From contig NZ_JAUYUS010000094.1 in the NCBI RefSeq assembly GCF_030694575.1, positions 1 to 64,000 on the forward strand: 64,000 nt of DNA. The letters run 5' to 3'. Below are positions 49,093 to 58,384 of the stretch, in pieces (the first letter of the stretch is position 1; every line of letters begins with the position of its first letter). The translations under genes were made by a program, and so were the position numbers. The notes beneath the pieces are model-generated. The model was not told the origin of the DNA and made no database searches. It saw only the letters and a program-made list of their open reading frames with translations. The stretch is from Parvibaculum sp. (GTDB lineage Bacteria; Pseudomonadota; Alphaproteobacteria; Parvibaculales; Parvibaculaceae).

Positions 49093-50427
49093 CTATTTCA
49101 GGCCGTGCATGCGGGCGCGTTCGATGTCTTCTTTCAACGTCTTCGCGCCGAGCAGGAAATGCACCGCCGCCCAGGGCCAGACCACCATGACGGTGAGGAG
49201 CGCGTAGCGGAGCGATTCACCGCCGAAGGACGGTGCGTAGAGATCGCTCACGAGCCCCACGGCCTGCGGGCCGAGGCCCATGCCGATCAGGTTGAGGATG
49301 AGAAAGAGGACGGCGGAAGCGACCGCGCGCATGCGCAGCACCACGAGCCCCTGCGTCATGGCGAGGCTCGGCCCGATATAGGCGGCGCCCGCGAAAGCGG
49401 GGACCAGGAAGAAGAACAGCGCCCAGTACTTGTCGAAGGACAGATACATGGCAACGGCAAAGGGGAAGCAGACCGCCATGACGATCGCCACCACCCACAT
49501 GTTCCAGCGCACATCGCGCTTGCCGTAACGGTCGGCGAGCCAGCTTGTGAGATAGGTGCCCGCACCGCCGACGAAGCCGATGATGAGGGCGAGCCAGGTG
49601 CCGATTTCGCCGGGCGACATCTGGAAGGAGCGGATGAGGAAGGCCGGTATCCAGGTGACGCCCGCATAGCCGCCGAAGGCCGCAAGCGCACAGCCGAACG
49701 AGATATGACGGAAGGAACGCTGCGACCAGAGAAGGCGGAAGACCTCCATCACTTTCGGTGCGTCGCCCGCGGCCTGCGCGGTGGTACCGTCCGCATGGCC
49801 GCGCTGCGGCTCCTTCAAGGTAAAGCGGACGAGGAGCGCGATGAGGAGGCCGGGCGCGCCGACGATGAAGAAAGCCGCGCGCCAGCCATACCACTGGCTG
49901 ACCCAGCCGCCGACGAGGAAGCCGATCAGGATGCCGATATTGATGCCGAGCGAATAGATGCCCATGGCGGAGGCGCGCTTCTCCGGCGGGAACATGTCGG
50001 AGATCATGGAATGGGAGGGCGGGCTCGACCCGGCCTCGCCGATGCCGACGCCGATGCGCGCAAGCGCGAGCTGCGCGAAGTTGGTGACGAAGCCGCAGAC
50101 GACCGTCATGCTGGAAAAGATGGTGAGCGCCAAGGCGACGATGTTGCGCCGGTTGGACCGATCCGCCCACATGGCGATCGGCACGCCGAGCGTCGCGTAG
50201 AAAATCGCGAAGGTGATGCCGGAGAGAAAGCCGAGTTGCGTGTCGTTGAGCCCGAGATCGTGCTTTATCGGCTCGAGCAGGATCGCGAGGATCTGCCGGT
50301 CCACGTAGTTCGCCGTATAGGCGACCATCAGTACAAAGAGAGCATAATTGCGGTAGGCGGGCGTGAAGCCCGTGGACGGCGCGAGGCCGGTGGCGGCACC
50401 GCTGACGGCGCCCGCACGGTCGGTCAT
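49093..50427 (-). CDS. MFS transporter (spinster-like)
   Basis: 444 residues, twelve predicted transmembrane helices. The N-terminal half has the signature YTANYVDRQILAILLEPIKH and the loop 2-3 motif GVPIAMWADRSNRRNI; the motif GIGEAGSSPPSHSMI is typical of spinster-type MFS proteins in proteobacteria that degrade aromatic or lipid compounds. The substrate is unknown. Start ATG at 50425-50427 has a strong GGGGAGGAAAG site. Confidence 0.9.
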   Translation of the reverse strand: MTDRAGAVSGAATGLAPSTGFTPAYRNYALFVLMVAYTANYVDRQILAILLEPIKHDLGLNDTQLGFLSGITFAIFYATLGVPIAMWADRSNRRNIVALALTIFSSMTVVCGFVTNFAQLALARIGVGIGEAGSSPPSHSMISDMFPPEKRASAMGIYSLGINIGILIGFLVGGWVSQWYGWRAAFFIVGAPGLLIALLVRFTLKEPQRGHADGTTAQAAGDAPKVMEVFRLLWSQRSFRHISFGCALAAFGGYAGVTWIPAFLIRSFQMSPGEIGTWLALIIGFVGGAGTYLTSWLADRYGKRDVRWNMWVVAIVMAVCFPFAVAMYLSFDKYWALFFFLVPAFAGAAYIGPSLAMTQGLVVLRMRAVASAVLFLILNLIGMGLGPQAVGLVSDLYAPSFGGESLRYALLTVMVVWPWAAVHFLLGAKTLKEDIERARMHGLK

Positions 50428-50674
50428 ACTTTCCTCCCCTCCCGGCCGGACGCATCCCGCCGGATAATTCCCGATAAATGTTTCTTGTTTCCCGTTGCGG
50501 CGAAGCCTAGCAGCGGCGGCGGGGAACTCAAACCGCGCAAACGGGTAAGCCGATCATAATCATGTGAGGGAGAACGCCATTCGTGACGGCTGCGTCACCG
50601 TTGGGATTCGGCGCGAAAGGGTCATGTCCGATTTTGGCGAGCGAAGATGTTCCCGCCGTCCTAGACTGCCTCTC

Positions 50675-52150
50675 ATGAAACACGCACTCGACATGGACCC
50701 CGTCCCCTATCCGCTCGACCAGGACGCCTGCTACCGCGCCATCATGGCGAAGGATGCACGCTTCGACGGGCGGTTTTTCGTCTGCGTCTCGACGACGGGC
50801 ATCTATTGCCGTCCGGTCTGTCCGGCGCGCGTGCCGAAGCGGCAGCACTGCACCTTCGTGCCGAGCGCCGCCGCCGCAGAAGCGGCGGGCTTTCGCTCGT
50901 GCCTGCGCTGCCGCCCGGAAACGGCACCGGGCACGCCCGCCTGGAGCGGCACGGCGGCAACCGTTTCGCGCGCGCTGCGGCTGATCGAGGAAGGCGCGCT
51001 GGACGAAGGACGGCTCGAAGACCTTGCCGCGCGGCTCGGCCTCGGCGAGCGCCAGCTTCGCCGGCTCTTTCTCGCGCATGTCGGCGCGGGGCCGCAGGCT
51101 GTCGCCGCGAACCGCCGCCTGCTGACCGCAAAACAGCTCATCAGCGACACGGCGATGCCGCTCGCGGAAGTCGCCTTCGCGGCCGGCTACCAGAGCCTGC
51201 GACGGTTCAACGACGCGATCCTGAACGCCTATGGCGTGGCGCCGGGCGAAATCCGCCGCGCCTCCGAGAAGCAGGCCGGCGGCTCCATCCGCATTCGGCT
51301 CGGCTATCGCCCGCCTTTCGATTTCGACAGCGTGCTCGGCTATCTCTCGTCGCGCGCGCTGCCCGGCGTCGAGAGCGTGACGGCGGGGCGCTATGCGCGC
51401 AGTTTCAACCTCGGCGGCGTCAAGGGCCTCATCACCGTGGCGCCCGCCGCCACGGGCCGCGCGCTCGACGCGCGCATCGTGACGCTCGACACGAAGGCGG
51501 GGCGCGTTCCCGTTCGCGCCATCGCGGCGCGGCTGCGGCGCCTGTTCGACCTCGACGCGGAACCCGGCGCCATCGCCGCCGCCTTCGCGGACGACCCGCT
51601 GATCGGCCCCCGCCTCGCGCGGGCACCCGGACTGCGCGTGCCCGGCGCCTTCGACGGCTTCGAACTCGCGGTGCGCGCCGTGCTCGGCCAGCAGATTTCG
51701 GTGAAGGGCGCGACCACCATCGCGGGGCGCATCGTCAACCGGCTCGGCGAGAAGGTGTCGACGGAGGAGCCCGGCATCACGCATTTCTTTCCCGCGCCGC
51801 GCGCCCTCGCCCGCGCCGATCTTTCCGGTCTCGGCCTGACGGGGGGACGCATCGCGACACTGAAGTCGCTCGCGCAGGCGGTCGCTTCCGGCGCACTCGA
51901 CTTCACGCCGCGCGAAAGCCTCGAGGCGAAGCTTGCCGAACTGACGGCGCTGCCCGGCATCGGCGAATGGACGGCGCATTACGTGGCGTTGCGCGCGCTG
52001 GGGGAACCGGATGCCTTTCCGGCGTCCGACCTCGGGCTGCGCAAGGCGGCGGGCAAGGGCGAGCCGGTTTCGACACGGGAGCTGGAACGGATGGCCGAAA
52101 GCTGGCGCCCCTGGCGCGGCTATGCGGCGCTGGCGCTCTGGACGATTTGA
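50675..52150 (+). CDS. Ada-like regulator/AlkA DNA glycosylase fusion
   Basis: 491 residues if started at the ATG at 50675; ATGs at 50624 (with AAAGGG) and 50693 are alternatives. Three parts: an Ada methyl-phosphotriester zinc domain (GIYCRPVCPAR and CLRCRP, the four Cys), an AraC helix-turn-helix (LEDLAARLGLGERQLRRLF, about 105-190), and an AlkA N-domain plus HhH-GPD glycosylase (VLGQQISVKGA, LPGIGEWTAHYVALRA and ASDLGL with the catalytic Asp). It senses methylated phosphates, regulates transcription and removes 3-methyladenine. The O6-methyltransferase domain of Ada is not in this protein but is encoded next as ogt. Confidence 0.92.
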   Translation: MKHALDMDPVPYPLDQDACYRAIMAKDARFDGRFFVCVSTTGIYCRPVCPARVPKRQHCTFVPSAAAAEAAGFRSCLRCRPETAPGTPAWSGTAATVSRALRLIEEGALDEGRLEDLAARLGLGERQLRRLFLAHVGAGPQAVAANRRLLTAKQLISDTAMPLAEVAFAAGYQSLRRFNDAILNAYGVAPGEIRRASEKQAGGSIRIRLGYRPPFDFDSVLGYLSSRALPGVESVTAGRYARSFNLGGVKGLITVAPAATGRALDARIVTLDTKAGRVPVRAIAARLRRLFDLDAEPGAIAAAFADDPLIGPRLARAPGLRVPGAFDGFELAVRAVLGQQISVKGATTIAGRIVNRLGEKVSTEEPGITHFFPAPRALARADLSGLGLTGGRIATLKSLAQAVASGALDFTPRESLEAKLAELTALPGIGEWTAHYVALRALGEPDAFPASDLGLRKAAGKGEPVSTRELERMAESWRPWRGYAALALWTI

Positions 52151-52162
52151 AGGAGAGAACCC

Positions 52163-52678
52163 ATGAAACTGCCCGACGACATTTCACTCGCCACCGCGAC
52201 GCTCGACACACCGATCGGCCGGCTGCGCCTCGCCGCCACCGATGGGGGGCTGGCGATGGTGGTTTTTCCGAACCAGAAGGACATGGCCTTTCCGAAGCGC
52301 GAGGGAAGCGCCGCCGCGCGCAAGCATCTCGCGGCGGGGATCAAGGCACTCGATCGCTATTTCGAGGGCAAGCAGAAGACGTTCGACGAGGTCGTGCTCG
52401 CGCCCGCCGGCACGCCCTTCCAGATGAGCGTGTGGAAGGCGCTTGCGCGCATCCCCTTCGGCGAAACGCGCAGCTATGCCGATGTCGCGCGGGAGATCGG
52501 CAATCCGAAAGGCATGCGCGCGGTGGGCCTCGCCAATGGCCGCAATCCGATTCCCGTCATCGTGCCGTGCCACCGCGTGATCGGCGCCAACGGTTCGCTC
52601 ACCGGTTTCGGCGGCGGGCTGCCGACCAAGAAATGGCTGCTCGAATTCGAGGGCATCGGCACGCCACGTCTTGTCTGA
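52163..52678 (+). CDS. ogt: Methylated-DNA-protein-cysteine methyltransferase
   Basis: 171 residues. The acceptor is Cys136 in VPCHRVI, followed by the GSLTGFGGGL loop; the helix-turn-helix SYADVARE is upstream. It removes O6-methyl groups from guanine by suicide transfer. The ATG at 52163 has an AAGGAGAG site and lies 12 bp after the Ada/AlkA gene. The two form an adaptive-response operon. Confidence 0.95.
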   Translation: MKLPDDISLATATLDTPIGRLRLAATDGGLAMVVFPNQKDMAFPKREGSAAARKHLAAGIKALDRYFEGKQKTFDEVVLAPAGTPFQMSVWKALARIPFGETRSYADVAREIGNPKGMRAVGLANGRNPIPVIVPCHRVIGANGSLTGFGGGLPTKKWLLEFEGIGTPRLV

Positions 52679-52804
52679 TGCCGAAGCCCGCGCATGACCC
52701 TGAATGACACAGCCTGAAAATGCCGTGCGCGGAGAACTTACCTCCGGCTGCAAATCGCGCTAGGCTTGCCCGATGCGGGGGCATGCTTGACGTGGAGGAA
52801 TTGA

Positions 52805-52984
52805 ATGTTCGGCAATGGCTATGGCGGCATACTCGGCATCCTGATCCTGGTCGCGGATATTTATGCGATCGTGCGCATTGCACAGAGCGGCGCGGAACCC
52901 ATGTGGAAGGCGATCTGGATCGTCATCGTCATCCTCCTGCCGGTACTCGGCCTGATCCTCTGGTTCTTTTTCGGTCCCAAATAA
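52805..52984 (+). CDS. Small PLDc_N-like membrane protein
   Basis: 59 residues, ATG at 52805 with a GGAGGAATTG site. Two hydrophobic helices with VADIYAIVRIAQSG and KAIWIVIVILLPVLGLILW, ending FFFGPK. This is the pattern of phospholipase D-nuclease N-terminal (PLDc_N) mini-proteins, which are two-helix membrane proteins. Function unknown. It is followed by a DUF4282 gene. Confidence 0.8.
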   Translation: MFGNGYGGILGILILVADIYAIVRIAQSGAEPMWKAIWIVIVILLPVLGLILWFFFGPK

Positions 52985-53059
52985 CGCAAGCGCCGGTTTC
53001 GTCCGTCCGCCCACGGCATAAAGCCGCGGCCGGGCGGTCATTTCATATGAGAGGACAAC

Positions 53060-53350
53060 ATGCGGTTTCAGGATTTTCTAAGCTTCGAGAAGATGATCGC
53101 CGGCGACATCGTCCGGTTTCTCTACTGGCTCGGGATCGTCATCATCCTGCTGTTCGGCTTTGGCACCATCGCCGGCTCGATCAACACGATGAGCTACAAT
53201 GCCGGGCTCGGGCTGCTGCAGCTCTTCGTGGGGCTGGTGGGGATCGCCTTCGGCGTTATCCTCTGGCGCGTGGTGTGCGAGATCTATCTCATTTTCGTCG
53301 CGATGAACGACAAGCTCGGACAGATCAGGGACAAGCTGCCCGGCGCCTGA
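53060..53350 (+). CDS. DUF4282 membrane protein
   Basis: 96 residues with two hydrophobic helices (about 18-45 and 50-80). The opening MRFQDFLSFEKMIAGDIVRF and the C-terminal RVVCEIYLIFVAMNDKLGQI are the DUF4282 signature. The ATG has a GAGGAC site. It is an inner-membrane protein of unknown role, possibly co-transcribed with the PLDc_N-like gene 75 bp upstream. Confidence 0.88.
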   Translation: MRFQDFLSFEKMIAGDIVRFLYWLGIVIILLFGFGTIAGSINTMSYNAGLGLLQLFVGLVGIAFGVILWRVVCEIYLIFVAMNDKLGQIRDKLPGA

Positions 53351-53366
53351 GCCAGAGCACTTACCC

Positions 53367-54014
53367 TCAAAGCAGGGCAGCGAGCGGCACGGCGCCTCCG
53401 CGCGGCAAGGCACGCACGGGAACGCCGGCCGCAAAACGCGCGATCGTTTCCGCCGTTTCCTCGAGCGGCACGGGGCCCGCGGTGCTTTCGCTGACCACGA
53501 TGACGCGCGGCAGGAGCTTTTCCGCGCGCATCACGGCGAGCGTTGTCAGCGTGTGACTGATCGTGCCGAGATAGGCGCCGACGACGAGGACGGGGGCGAT
53601 GCCGGTTTTCGCGTCGAGCGCCTTCATCCAGTCGAGGACGGTGTGCGCCGCGTCGAGCGGCACCATGAGGCCGCCCACCCCTTCGATGACGAGGGGGCCG
53701 GGCTTCGCGGCGGCGGCCACGCATTCTTCCACGAGTTCATCGAAATCGATTTCGCGGCCCTCGCGCTTCGCCGCCATGTCGGGCGACAGCGGTTCGCGAA
53801 AGCGCCAGCGCGAGACGAGGCCGGCGTTTTCATAAGTCACCTTCTCGCCCATGGCGGCGAGGAGATGCGCGGGATCGCTGTCCGGGAAGGTCTTCTCGTC
53901 GAGGCCGCTCACCAGCGGTTTCAGCGCGCGGGCCTTCAACTCGCGCGTCAACATGGCGGAGACATAGGTCTTGCCGATTTCGGTGCCGGAAGAGGTGACG
54001 AAGACAGGGAGCAT
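53367..54014 (-). CDS. bioD: Dethiobiotin synthetase
   Basis: 215 residues. It makes dethiobiotin from diaminopelargonate, carbon dioxide and ATP. The P-loop is GTEIGKT at 10-16, the SG motif is LKPLVSGLDE, and the third conserved loop is VIEGVGGLMVPL. It directly abuts bioF (stop at 54015-54017 next to the ATG at 54012-54014), so the two are translationally coupled. Confidence 0.93.
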   Translation of the reverse strand: MLPVFVTSSGTEIGKTYVSAMLTRELKARALKPLVSGLDEKTFPDSDPAHLLAAMGEKVTYENAGLVSRWRFREPLSPDMAAKREGREIDFDELVEECVAAAAKPGPLVIEGVGGLMVPLDAAHTVLDWMKALDAKTGIAPVLVVGAYLGTISHTLTTLAVMRAEKLLPRVIVVSESTAGPVPLEETAETIARFAAGVPVRALPRGGAVPLAALL

Positions 54015-55202
54015 CTATTCGGCGGCCCGGCGCTGGAGTATCCGTTCACGGACGATTGCCGCGAGGCGCGCAATGTCCGCGTCGTCATGTTCCGCCGTGA
54101 AGGTGAAACGGAGGCGGGCGGTGCCTTCGGGCACGGTGGGCGGGCGGATGCCGGTGACGAGGTAGCCTTCGGCCTGCAGCAGGGCGGAGGCCGCGAGCGT
54201 CGCTTCCGCGTCGCCGAGGATCAGCGGCACGATGGGGCTCACCGGATCGGCCAAGCCGAGCGCGCGGGCGAAGCTTCGCGCCTTCTCGACGGGGCGCCTG
54301 CAGTAGTCGGGGTTCGCGCGGATGAATTCGAGCGCAGCGAGCGCGGCGGCGACCGTTCCGGGCGGCAGGCCGGTCGAATAGATGAGCGTGCGGGCGCGGG
54401 TGCGGATGAGGTCGACCACCGGCTTCGACGCGCAGAGATAGCCGCCATAGGCGCCGATCGCTTTCGACAGGGTGCCCATCTGCAGCGGCACCGCCGCCTT
54501 GGCGTCGCCCATGAAGCTGGAGCCGCGATTGTCGCGGCCGACGACGCCGATGCCATGCGCGTCGTCCGTCATAAGCCAGGCGTCGTGGCGCGCGGCGAGG
54601 AGGCCGAGCTCCCTGACCGGCGCGGCGTCGCCGTCCATGCTGAAAATGCCGTCGGTGAGGATGAGGCAATGTTTCGCCGCGCCGCGATGCGTGGCGAGGA
54701 GCTCTTCCAGATGCGCGAGGTCGTTGTGACGGAAGATCGCAACGCGGGCGCCGGAGAGTTTCGAGCCCGAGAGCAGGCAGGCATGGGAGAGTTCGTCGGC
54801 GAGGATGAGATCGCCCTCGCGGACGAGCGCGGGAACGATGCCCATGTTCGCCATGTAGCCGGAGCCGAAGACGACGCAGTCTTCAGTCTGCTTGAAATCG
54901 GCGAGGCTCGCCTCCAGTTCGGCGAAGAGCGGGTGGTTACCGCTGACGAGGCGCGACGCGCCGGAGCCGGCGCCGTAAAGCTCGGTCGCGGCGATGGCGG
55001 CGCGCTTCACGTCCGGGTGCTGCGAGAGATTGAGGTAGTCGTTGCAGCAGAATGAAATGAGGCGGCGGCCATCCCGCCAGGCGACGGCGCCTTCGCGGCG
55101 GTCCGTCTCGACCAGATGACGGCGAAGCGCCTGCGCCTCCAGCGCGTCGAGCTTTTCGCGCGCGAAGCTGTCGAGCGTTTCCACCGGCGATTTCGGGGCC
55201 AT
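54015..55202 (-). CDS. bioF: 8-amino-7-oxononanoate synthase
   Basis: 395 residues from the ATG at 55200-55202 with a GAGGAG site; 18 extra residues of the open frame are not conserved. It is a PLP enzyme that condenses pimeloyl-ACP and alanine. The PLP Lys247 lies in GTLSKAIGAYGGY, and DDAHGIGVVG and SGYMANMG are diagnostic. bioD follows immediately, while bioB and bioA are nearby on the other strand. No bioC or bioH is visible, so pimeloyl synthesis must be encoded elsewhere. Confidence 0.95.
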   Translation of the reverse strand: MAPKSPVETLDSFAREKLDALEAQALRRHLVETDRREGAVAWRDGRRLISFCCNDYLNLSQHPDVKRAAIAATELYGAGSGASRLVSGNHPLFAELEASLADFKQTEDCVVFGSGYMANMGIVPALVREGDLILADELSHACLLSGSKLSGARVAIFRHNDLAHLEELLATHRGAAKHCLILTDGIFSMDGDAAPVRELGLLAARHDAWLMTDDAHGIGVVGRDNRGSSFMGDAKAAVPLQMGTLSKAIGAYGGYLCASKPVVDLIRTRARTLIYSTGLPPGTVAAALAALEFIRANPDYCRRPVEKARSFARALGLADPVSPIVPLILGDAEATLAASALLQAEGYLVTGIRPPTVPEGTARLRFTFTAEHDDADIARLAAIVRERILQRRAAE

Positions 55203-55273
55203 TGCCTCACTCCTCGTTCGAGAGGAGGTATGGGCCGCGCGGGAGGCACCGCGCAAGCCCTTTCTGGATGCGG

Positions 55274-56152
55274 CTAAAAGCTGCTTGTTTTCAAGAGGAT
55301 GCGGGAGCTGGCCGCGAACAGGGCGCCGGGCTCCACGCCGGGCGAGGCGGGCTTTTCGACGCTCCGGTAGGCATTGGCGAAGAGCTCTTCGGCGGCCGCG
55401 ATTTCCGCCGCCATGTCCTCGTGCTTGGAGCCGAGCTTCGGCAGGAGCTCCTTGGCACGGCGCTCGGCGACCTTCCAGAAGCCGTAGCCGTCGATCCAGG
55501 CTTCGTCGGTGCCGGCCGGCGAGACGGCGGCGTCATACTGCTTCGCCGCGCGGTCGAACATGTCAGCCATCAGCGCCGCATCGATGGAGAGGGGATCGAA
55601 CTTGCCCTTGGGGGCCTTTTTCGCCGCCGCGTCGAGAGCGGCATAAACCTTCTCCACCGCCGCCATCACTTCTTCCTTCGGCGCGTCGCCAAGGGCCAGA
55701 TCGACGGCGTTCGTCATGTCGTCCATGAAGGGCCTGACGCGCTGCTTTTCAAAGACGGGTTCGAGGTCGACATACACTTCCGAAATCGGGTGGGCGAACA
55801 TTTCGCCCGCGGCGGAGCGGCCGCCTTCGACATCGAGCATGGCGGCGCCCGCGAGGTAATGGGCGCGGATGATGTCGAGCGCGGAAATAAAGAGCGCCGG
55901 GTTCTTCGCCGCCGCGGCCGGGTCGATGCCGCCCTCGCCGCCTTCTCCGCCTTCGCCACCCTCGCCGCCTTCACCGCCCTCTCCCTCGCCGGCCTGGGCC
56001 ATCAGGAAGGTGCCAGGGGCATCCTTGCCGAGCTTGGCGCCTTCGGCGCCGTCATGCGATGCTGTGGCGCTCGCCATTCCGCTCACGGCGCTCGATGCCG
56101 CGATCAGGGCGGCGGCGCTGATACTGGTCCAGAGTTTTGTGCGGTATTTCAT
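55274..56152 (-). CDS. Acidic periplasmic protein with GEGGEGG tract
   Basis: 292 residues with a signal peptide (about 1-31). A short region after it has at least five GEGG repeats. The helical remainder contains ALDIIRAHYLAGAAMLDVEG then MFAHPISEVYVDLEPV, with conserved HP and Glu residues that could bind metal, and DGYGFWKVAERRAKELLPKL. Proteins of this general layout occur in alphaproteobacteria and cyanobacteria without known function. It is divergent from a PKHD dioxygenase gene across a 97-bp gap holding a palindrome, which hints at shared metal-responsive control. Confidence 0.75.
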   Translation of the reverse strand: MKYRTKLWTSISAAALIAASSAVSGMASATASHDGAEGAKLGKDAPGTFLMAQAGEGEGGEGGEGGEGGEGGEGGIDPAAAAKNPALFISALDIIRAHYLAGAAMLDVEGGRSAAGEMFAHPISEVYVDLEPVFEKQRVRPFMDDMTNAVDLALGDAPKEEVMAAVEKVYAALDAAAKKAPKGKFDPLSIDAALMADMFDRAAKQYDAAVSPAGTDEAWIDGYGFWKVAERRAKELLPKLGSKHEDMAAEIAAAEELFANAYRSVEKPASPGVEPGALFAASSRILLKTSSF

Positions 56153-56216
56153 CGGCGTCCCTCGTCAAGCGTGCGGCCTTTTGCGGTATCGACGTTTAGC
56201 GCGGCTGCCTTTATTT

Positions 56217-56231
56217 TGCAAACGCTTTGCA
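56217..56231. promoter_or_regulatory. Palindrome between divergent periplasmic and dioxygenase genes
   Basis: TGCAAACGCTTTGCA: 6-bp perfect arms with CGC between, in a short divergent region. The form resembles Fur/Mur-type sites of alphaproteobacteria; iron control of a PiuC-like gene would be expected. Confidence 0.45.
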
Positions 56232-56249
56232 TTTGCATGGAAACCTGAA

Positions 56250-56909
56250 TTGTTTATCCAGATCGCAGACGTGCTGACGGCGGCCGATCTCCGGCTCGCC
56301 AATACGGTCTTCGCCCAGAAGGACGCTTTCGAGAGCGGCGCACGGACGGCGGGCCGGATTGCCAAGACCGTCAAGAACAACGAGCAGGCAAAACCCACGG
56401 GCCTTGCCGCCGACCTGACCACGCTGATCGAAAAGCGGCTGATGAAAAACGACGTCTTCCGGACCGCCGCGCGGCCGAAGGCGTTCATCCGCCTGCTCCT
56501 GTCGCGCTATACGGCGGGCATGCAGTACGGCCTCCATTCCGACGATGCCTTCATGGACGGCCAGCGGGTCGACCTTTCTTTCACGCTTTTCCTCGCTCCG
56601 CCCGGGACTTACGAGGGGGGCGAGTTGATCGTGGAGGAGCCGTCCGGCGAGCGGCTGGTGAAGCTCGAAGCGGGCTCGCTGGTGCTCTACCCCTCGGCGA
56701 CGCTGCACCGGGTGGCGGAAGTGACGAAGGGCGAGCGGCGGGCCGCCGTGGGCTGGATCCGGAGCCTTGTCAGGAGCGCGGAGGACCGCGAAACGCTCTT
56801 CGACGTGGCGCTGGCGCTGCGTCAGGCGGAGGCGGCGGGCGACCGAGCGCTGACCGACCGGCTGCTCAAGATACAGGGCTCGCTGCTGAGGCGGTGGGGG
56901 GAAGATTAG
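56250..56909 (+). CDS. PKHD-type Fe(II)/2-oxoglutarate dioxygenase (PiuC-like)
   Basis: 219 residues if started at the TTG at 56250, where similarity begins (LFIQIADVLTAADL); no better start is in frame. The metal triad is His96, Asp98 (YGLHSDDAFMDG) and His153 (YPSATLHRV), and the 2-oxoglutarate Arg is probably in VGWIRS. PiuC/YbiX-family enzymes are induced by iron starvation and usually sit next to siderophore receptors. Here none is adjacent, but the divergent acidic periplasmic protein and palindrome may serve a related purpose. Confidence 0.9.
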   Translation: MFIQIADVLTAADLRLANTVFAQKDAFESGARTAGRIAKTVKNNEQAKPTGLAADLTTLIEKRLMKNDVFRTAARPKAFIRLLLSRYTAGMQYGLHSDDAFMDGQRVDLSFTLFLAPPGTYEGGELIVEEPSGERLVKLEAGSLVLYPSATLHRVAEVTKGERRAAVGWIRSLVRSAEDRETLFDVALALRQAEAAGDRALTDRLLKIQGSLLRRWGED

Positions 56910-56996
56910 AGGGTATAGCGCCCCAATCTTGCATTGCGGGGCGAGCCGCCTATGCTGCCCCGAACGTTCCGACCGGCCACAGAGTGATGCTTGCCC

Positions 56997-58031
56997 ATGA
57001 CCATCCAGACCCGCATCGAAGAGACGAAAACCCGGGACATCGTGACCGCGCGCACCGACCCCGGCGCGCTGCGGCATGACTGGACGCGGGAAGAGCTGCA
57101 GGCGCTTTTCGACCTGCCCTTCAACGATCTTCTCTTCGAGGCGCAGCTCGTTCATCGCCGCTGGTTCAAGGCCGACGAAGTGCAGATGTCGACGCTGCTC
57201 TCGATCAAGACGGGCGGCTGCCCGGAAGATTGCGGCTATTGCGCGCAAAGCTCGAAATTCGACACCGGCCTCAAGGCGTCGAAGCTGATGGAAGTCGAGA
57301 AGGTGCTGGCGGAAGCGCGCAAGGCGAAGGAAGCGGGCGCCACGCGCTACTGCATGGGCGCCGCCTGGCGCGAGCCCAAGGACCGCGACATGGACATGGT
57401 CTGCGCCATGGTCGAGGGCATCAAGGACATGGGCATGGAAACCTGCATGACGCTCGGCATGCTTTCCGGCCAGCAGGTGCACCGCCTCGCGCAATCGGGC
57501 CTCGACTACTACAACCACAATATCGACACGTCGGAAGAATATTATCCGAAAGTCATCAGTACACGGACCTATCAGGACCGGCTCGAAACGCTGGAGCGCG
57601 TGCGCAATGCAGGCATCAATGTCTGCTCGGGCGGGATCGTGGGCATGGGCGAGAGCCCGTCGGACCGGATCGGCATGCTGATGACGCTCGCCAATCTGGA
57701 AGAGCATCCGCAGAGCGTACCGATCAACATGCTGATGCCGGTCGAAGGCACGGCGCTCGGCGCCAGCGAGAAGATCGACCCGATCGACTTCGTGCGCCTG
57801 ATCGCCGTCGCGCGCATCGCCATGCCGCAATCGGTCGTGCGCCTCTCGGCAGGGCGCGAGCACATGTCGGAAGAGACGCAGGCGCTCTGCTTCCTTGCCG
57901 GTGCTAACTCGATCTTCATCGGCGAGAAGCTTCTCACCACGAAGAACCCGGAAGCCGACAAGGACCAGCGGCTGTTCGCGAAACTCGGCATCAAGTCGAT
58001 GCCGGCGCATAGCTGCCCGTCGGAGAAATAA
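56997..58031 (+). CDS. bioB: Biotin synthase
   Basis: 344 residues from the ATG at 56997; a TTG two codons earlier is possible. Radical SAM enzyme that inserts sulfur into dethiobiotin. The radical [4Fe-4S] cluster Cys are C75, C79 and C82 in GCPEDCGYC; further conserved parts are [12 protein letters not shown] and [12 protein letters not shown]. It is divergent in orientation from bioFD and about 1.2 kb before bioA, with two unrelated small genes between. Confidence 0.96.
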   Translation: MTIQTRIEETKTRDIVTARTDPGALRHDWTREELQALFDLPFNDLLFEAQLVHRRWFKADEVQMSTLLSIKTGGCPEDCGYCAQSSKFDTGLKASKLMEVEKVLAEARKAKEAGATRYCMGAAWREPKDRDMDMVCAMVEGIKDMGMETCMTLGMLSGQQVHRLAQSGLDYYNHNIDTSEEYYPKVISTRTYQDRLETLERVRNAGINVCSGGIVGMGESPSDRIGMLMTLANLEEHPQSVPINMLMPVEGTALGASEKIDPIDFVRLIAVARIAMPQSVVRLSAGREHMSEETQALCFLAGANSIFIGEKLLTTKNPEADKDQRLFAKLGIKSMPAHSCPSEK

Positions 58032-58038
58032 TCCCCCG

Positions 58039-58383
58039 TCAGGTACGGATCGCTTCTGCGTTCCACTCCGCCTGCCAGTGCTGCAAGCGCTCCTTGAGGA
58101 GCGATTGCAGCATGTATGGCGTCATGTCGTCGCCGCCGACCTCCTCCACCACCTCATAGACGAAACTTTCCTCGCCATGCGCATTCCATGCCGCCTGAAG
58201 GCTTTTGCAGGGATGCGTGCCGAGCCGCAGTGCGAACCAGATGCCGTTCCGCATGTTGTCGAGACTGCGCCCGATGCCGAGCCAGACCTCGCCGCTTGCC
58301 GGGCAACGCACGGCGAAAATGCCGCGCGCCACCTTGCGCTCCTTGTAGTCATTGACGAGTTGCCGCCTGCGTTCGCGTTTCAT
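58039..58383 (-). CDS. GIY-YIG nuclease family protein
   Basis: 114 residues from the ATG at 58381-58383, with GGAG eight bases upstream and only one base after the preceding stop; a GTG nine bases earlier is less likely. It has a GIY-YIG-like N-terminus (GIFAVRCPASGEVWLGIGRS) in which the classic GIY is GIF and YIG is WLG, followed by a conserved Arg and Asn. Such short stand-alone proteins are common and uncharacterised. It is coupled to the hypothetical gene upstream. Confidence 0.8.
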   Translation of the reverse strand: MKRERRRQLVNDYKERKVARGIFAVRCPASGEVWLGIGRSLDNMRNGIWFALRLGTHPCKSLQAAWNAHGEESFVYEVVEEVGGDDMTPYMLQSLLKERLQHWQAEWNAEAIRT

Positions 58384-58384
58384 C

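Noticed and set aside
50806-52707. 633-codon Arg-rich plus-strand frame overlapping the Ada/AlkA gene
   Set aside because: Same-strand alternative frame of a gene with all catalytic motifs; no start signal or family similarity.
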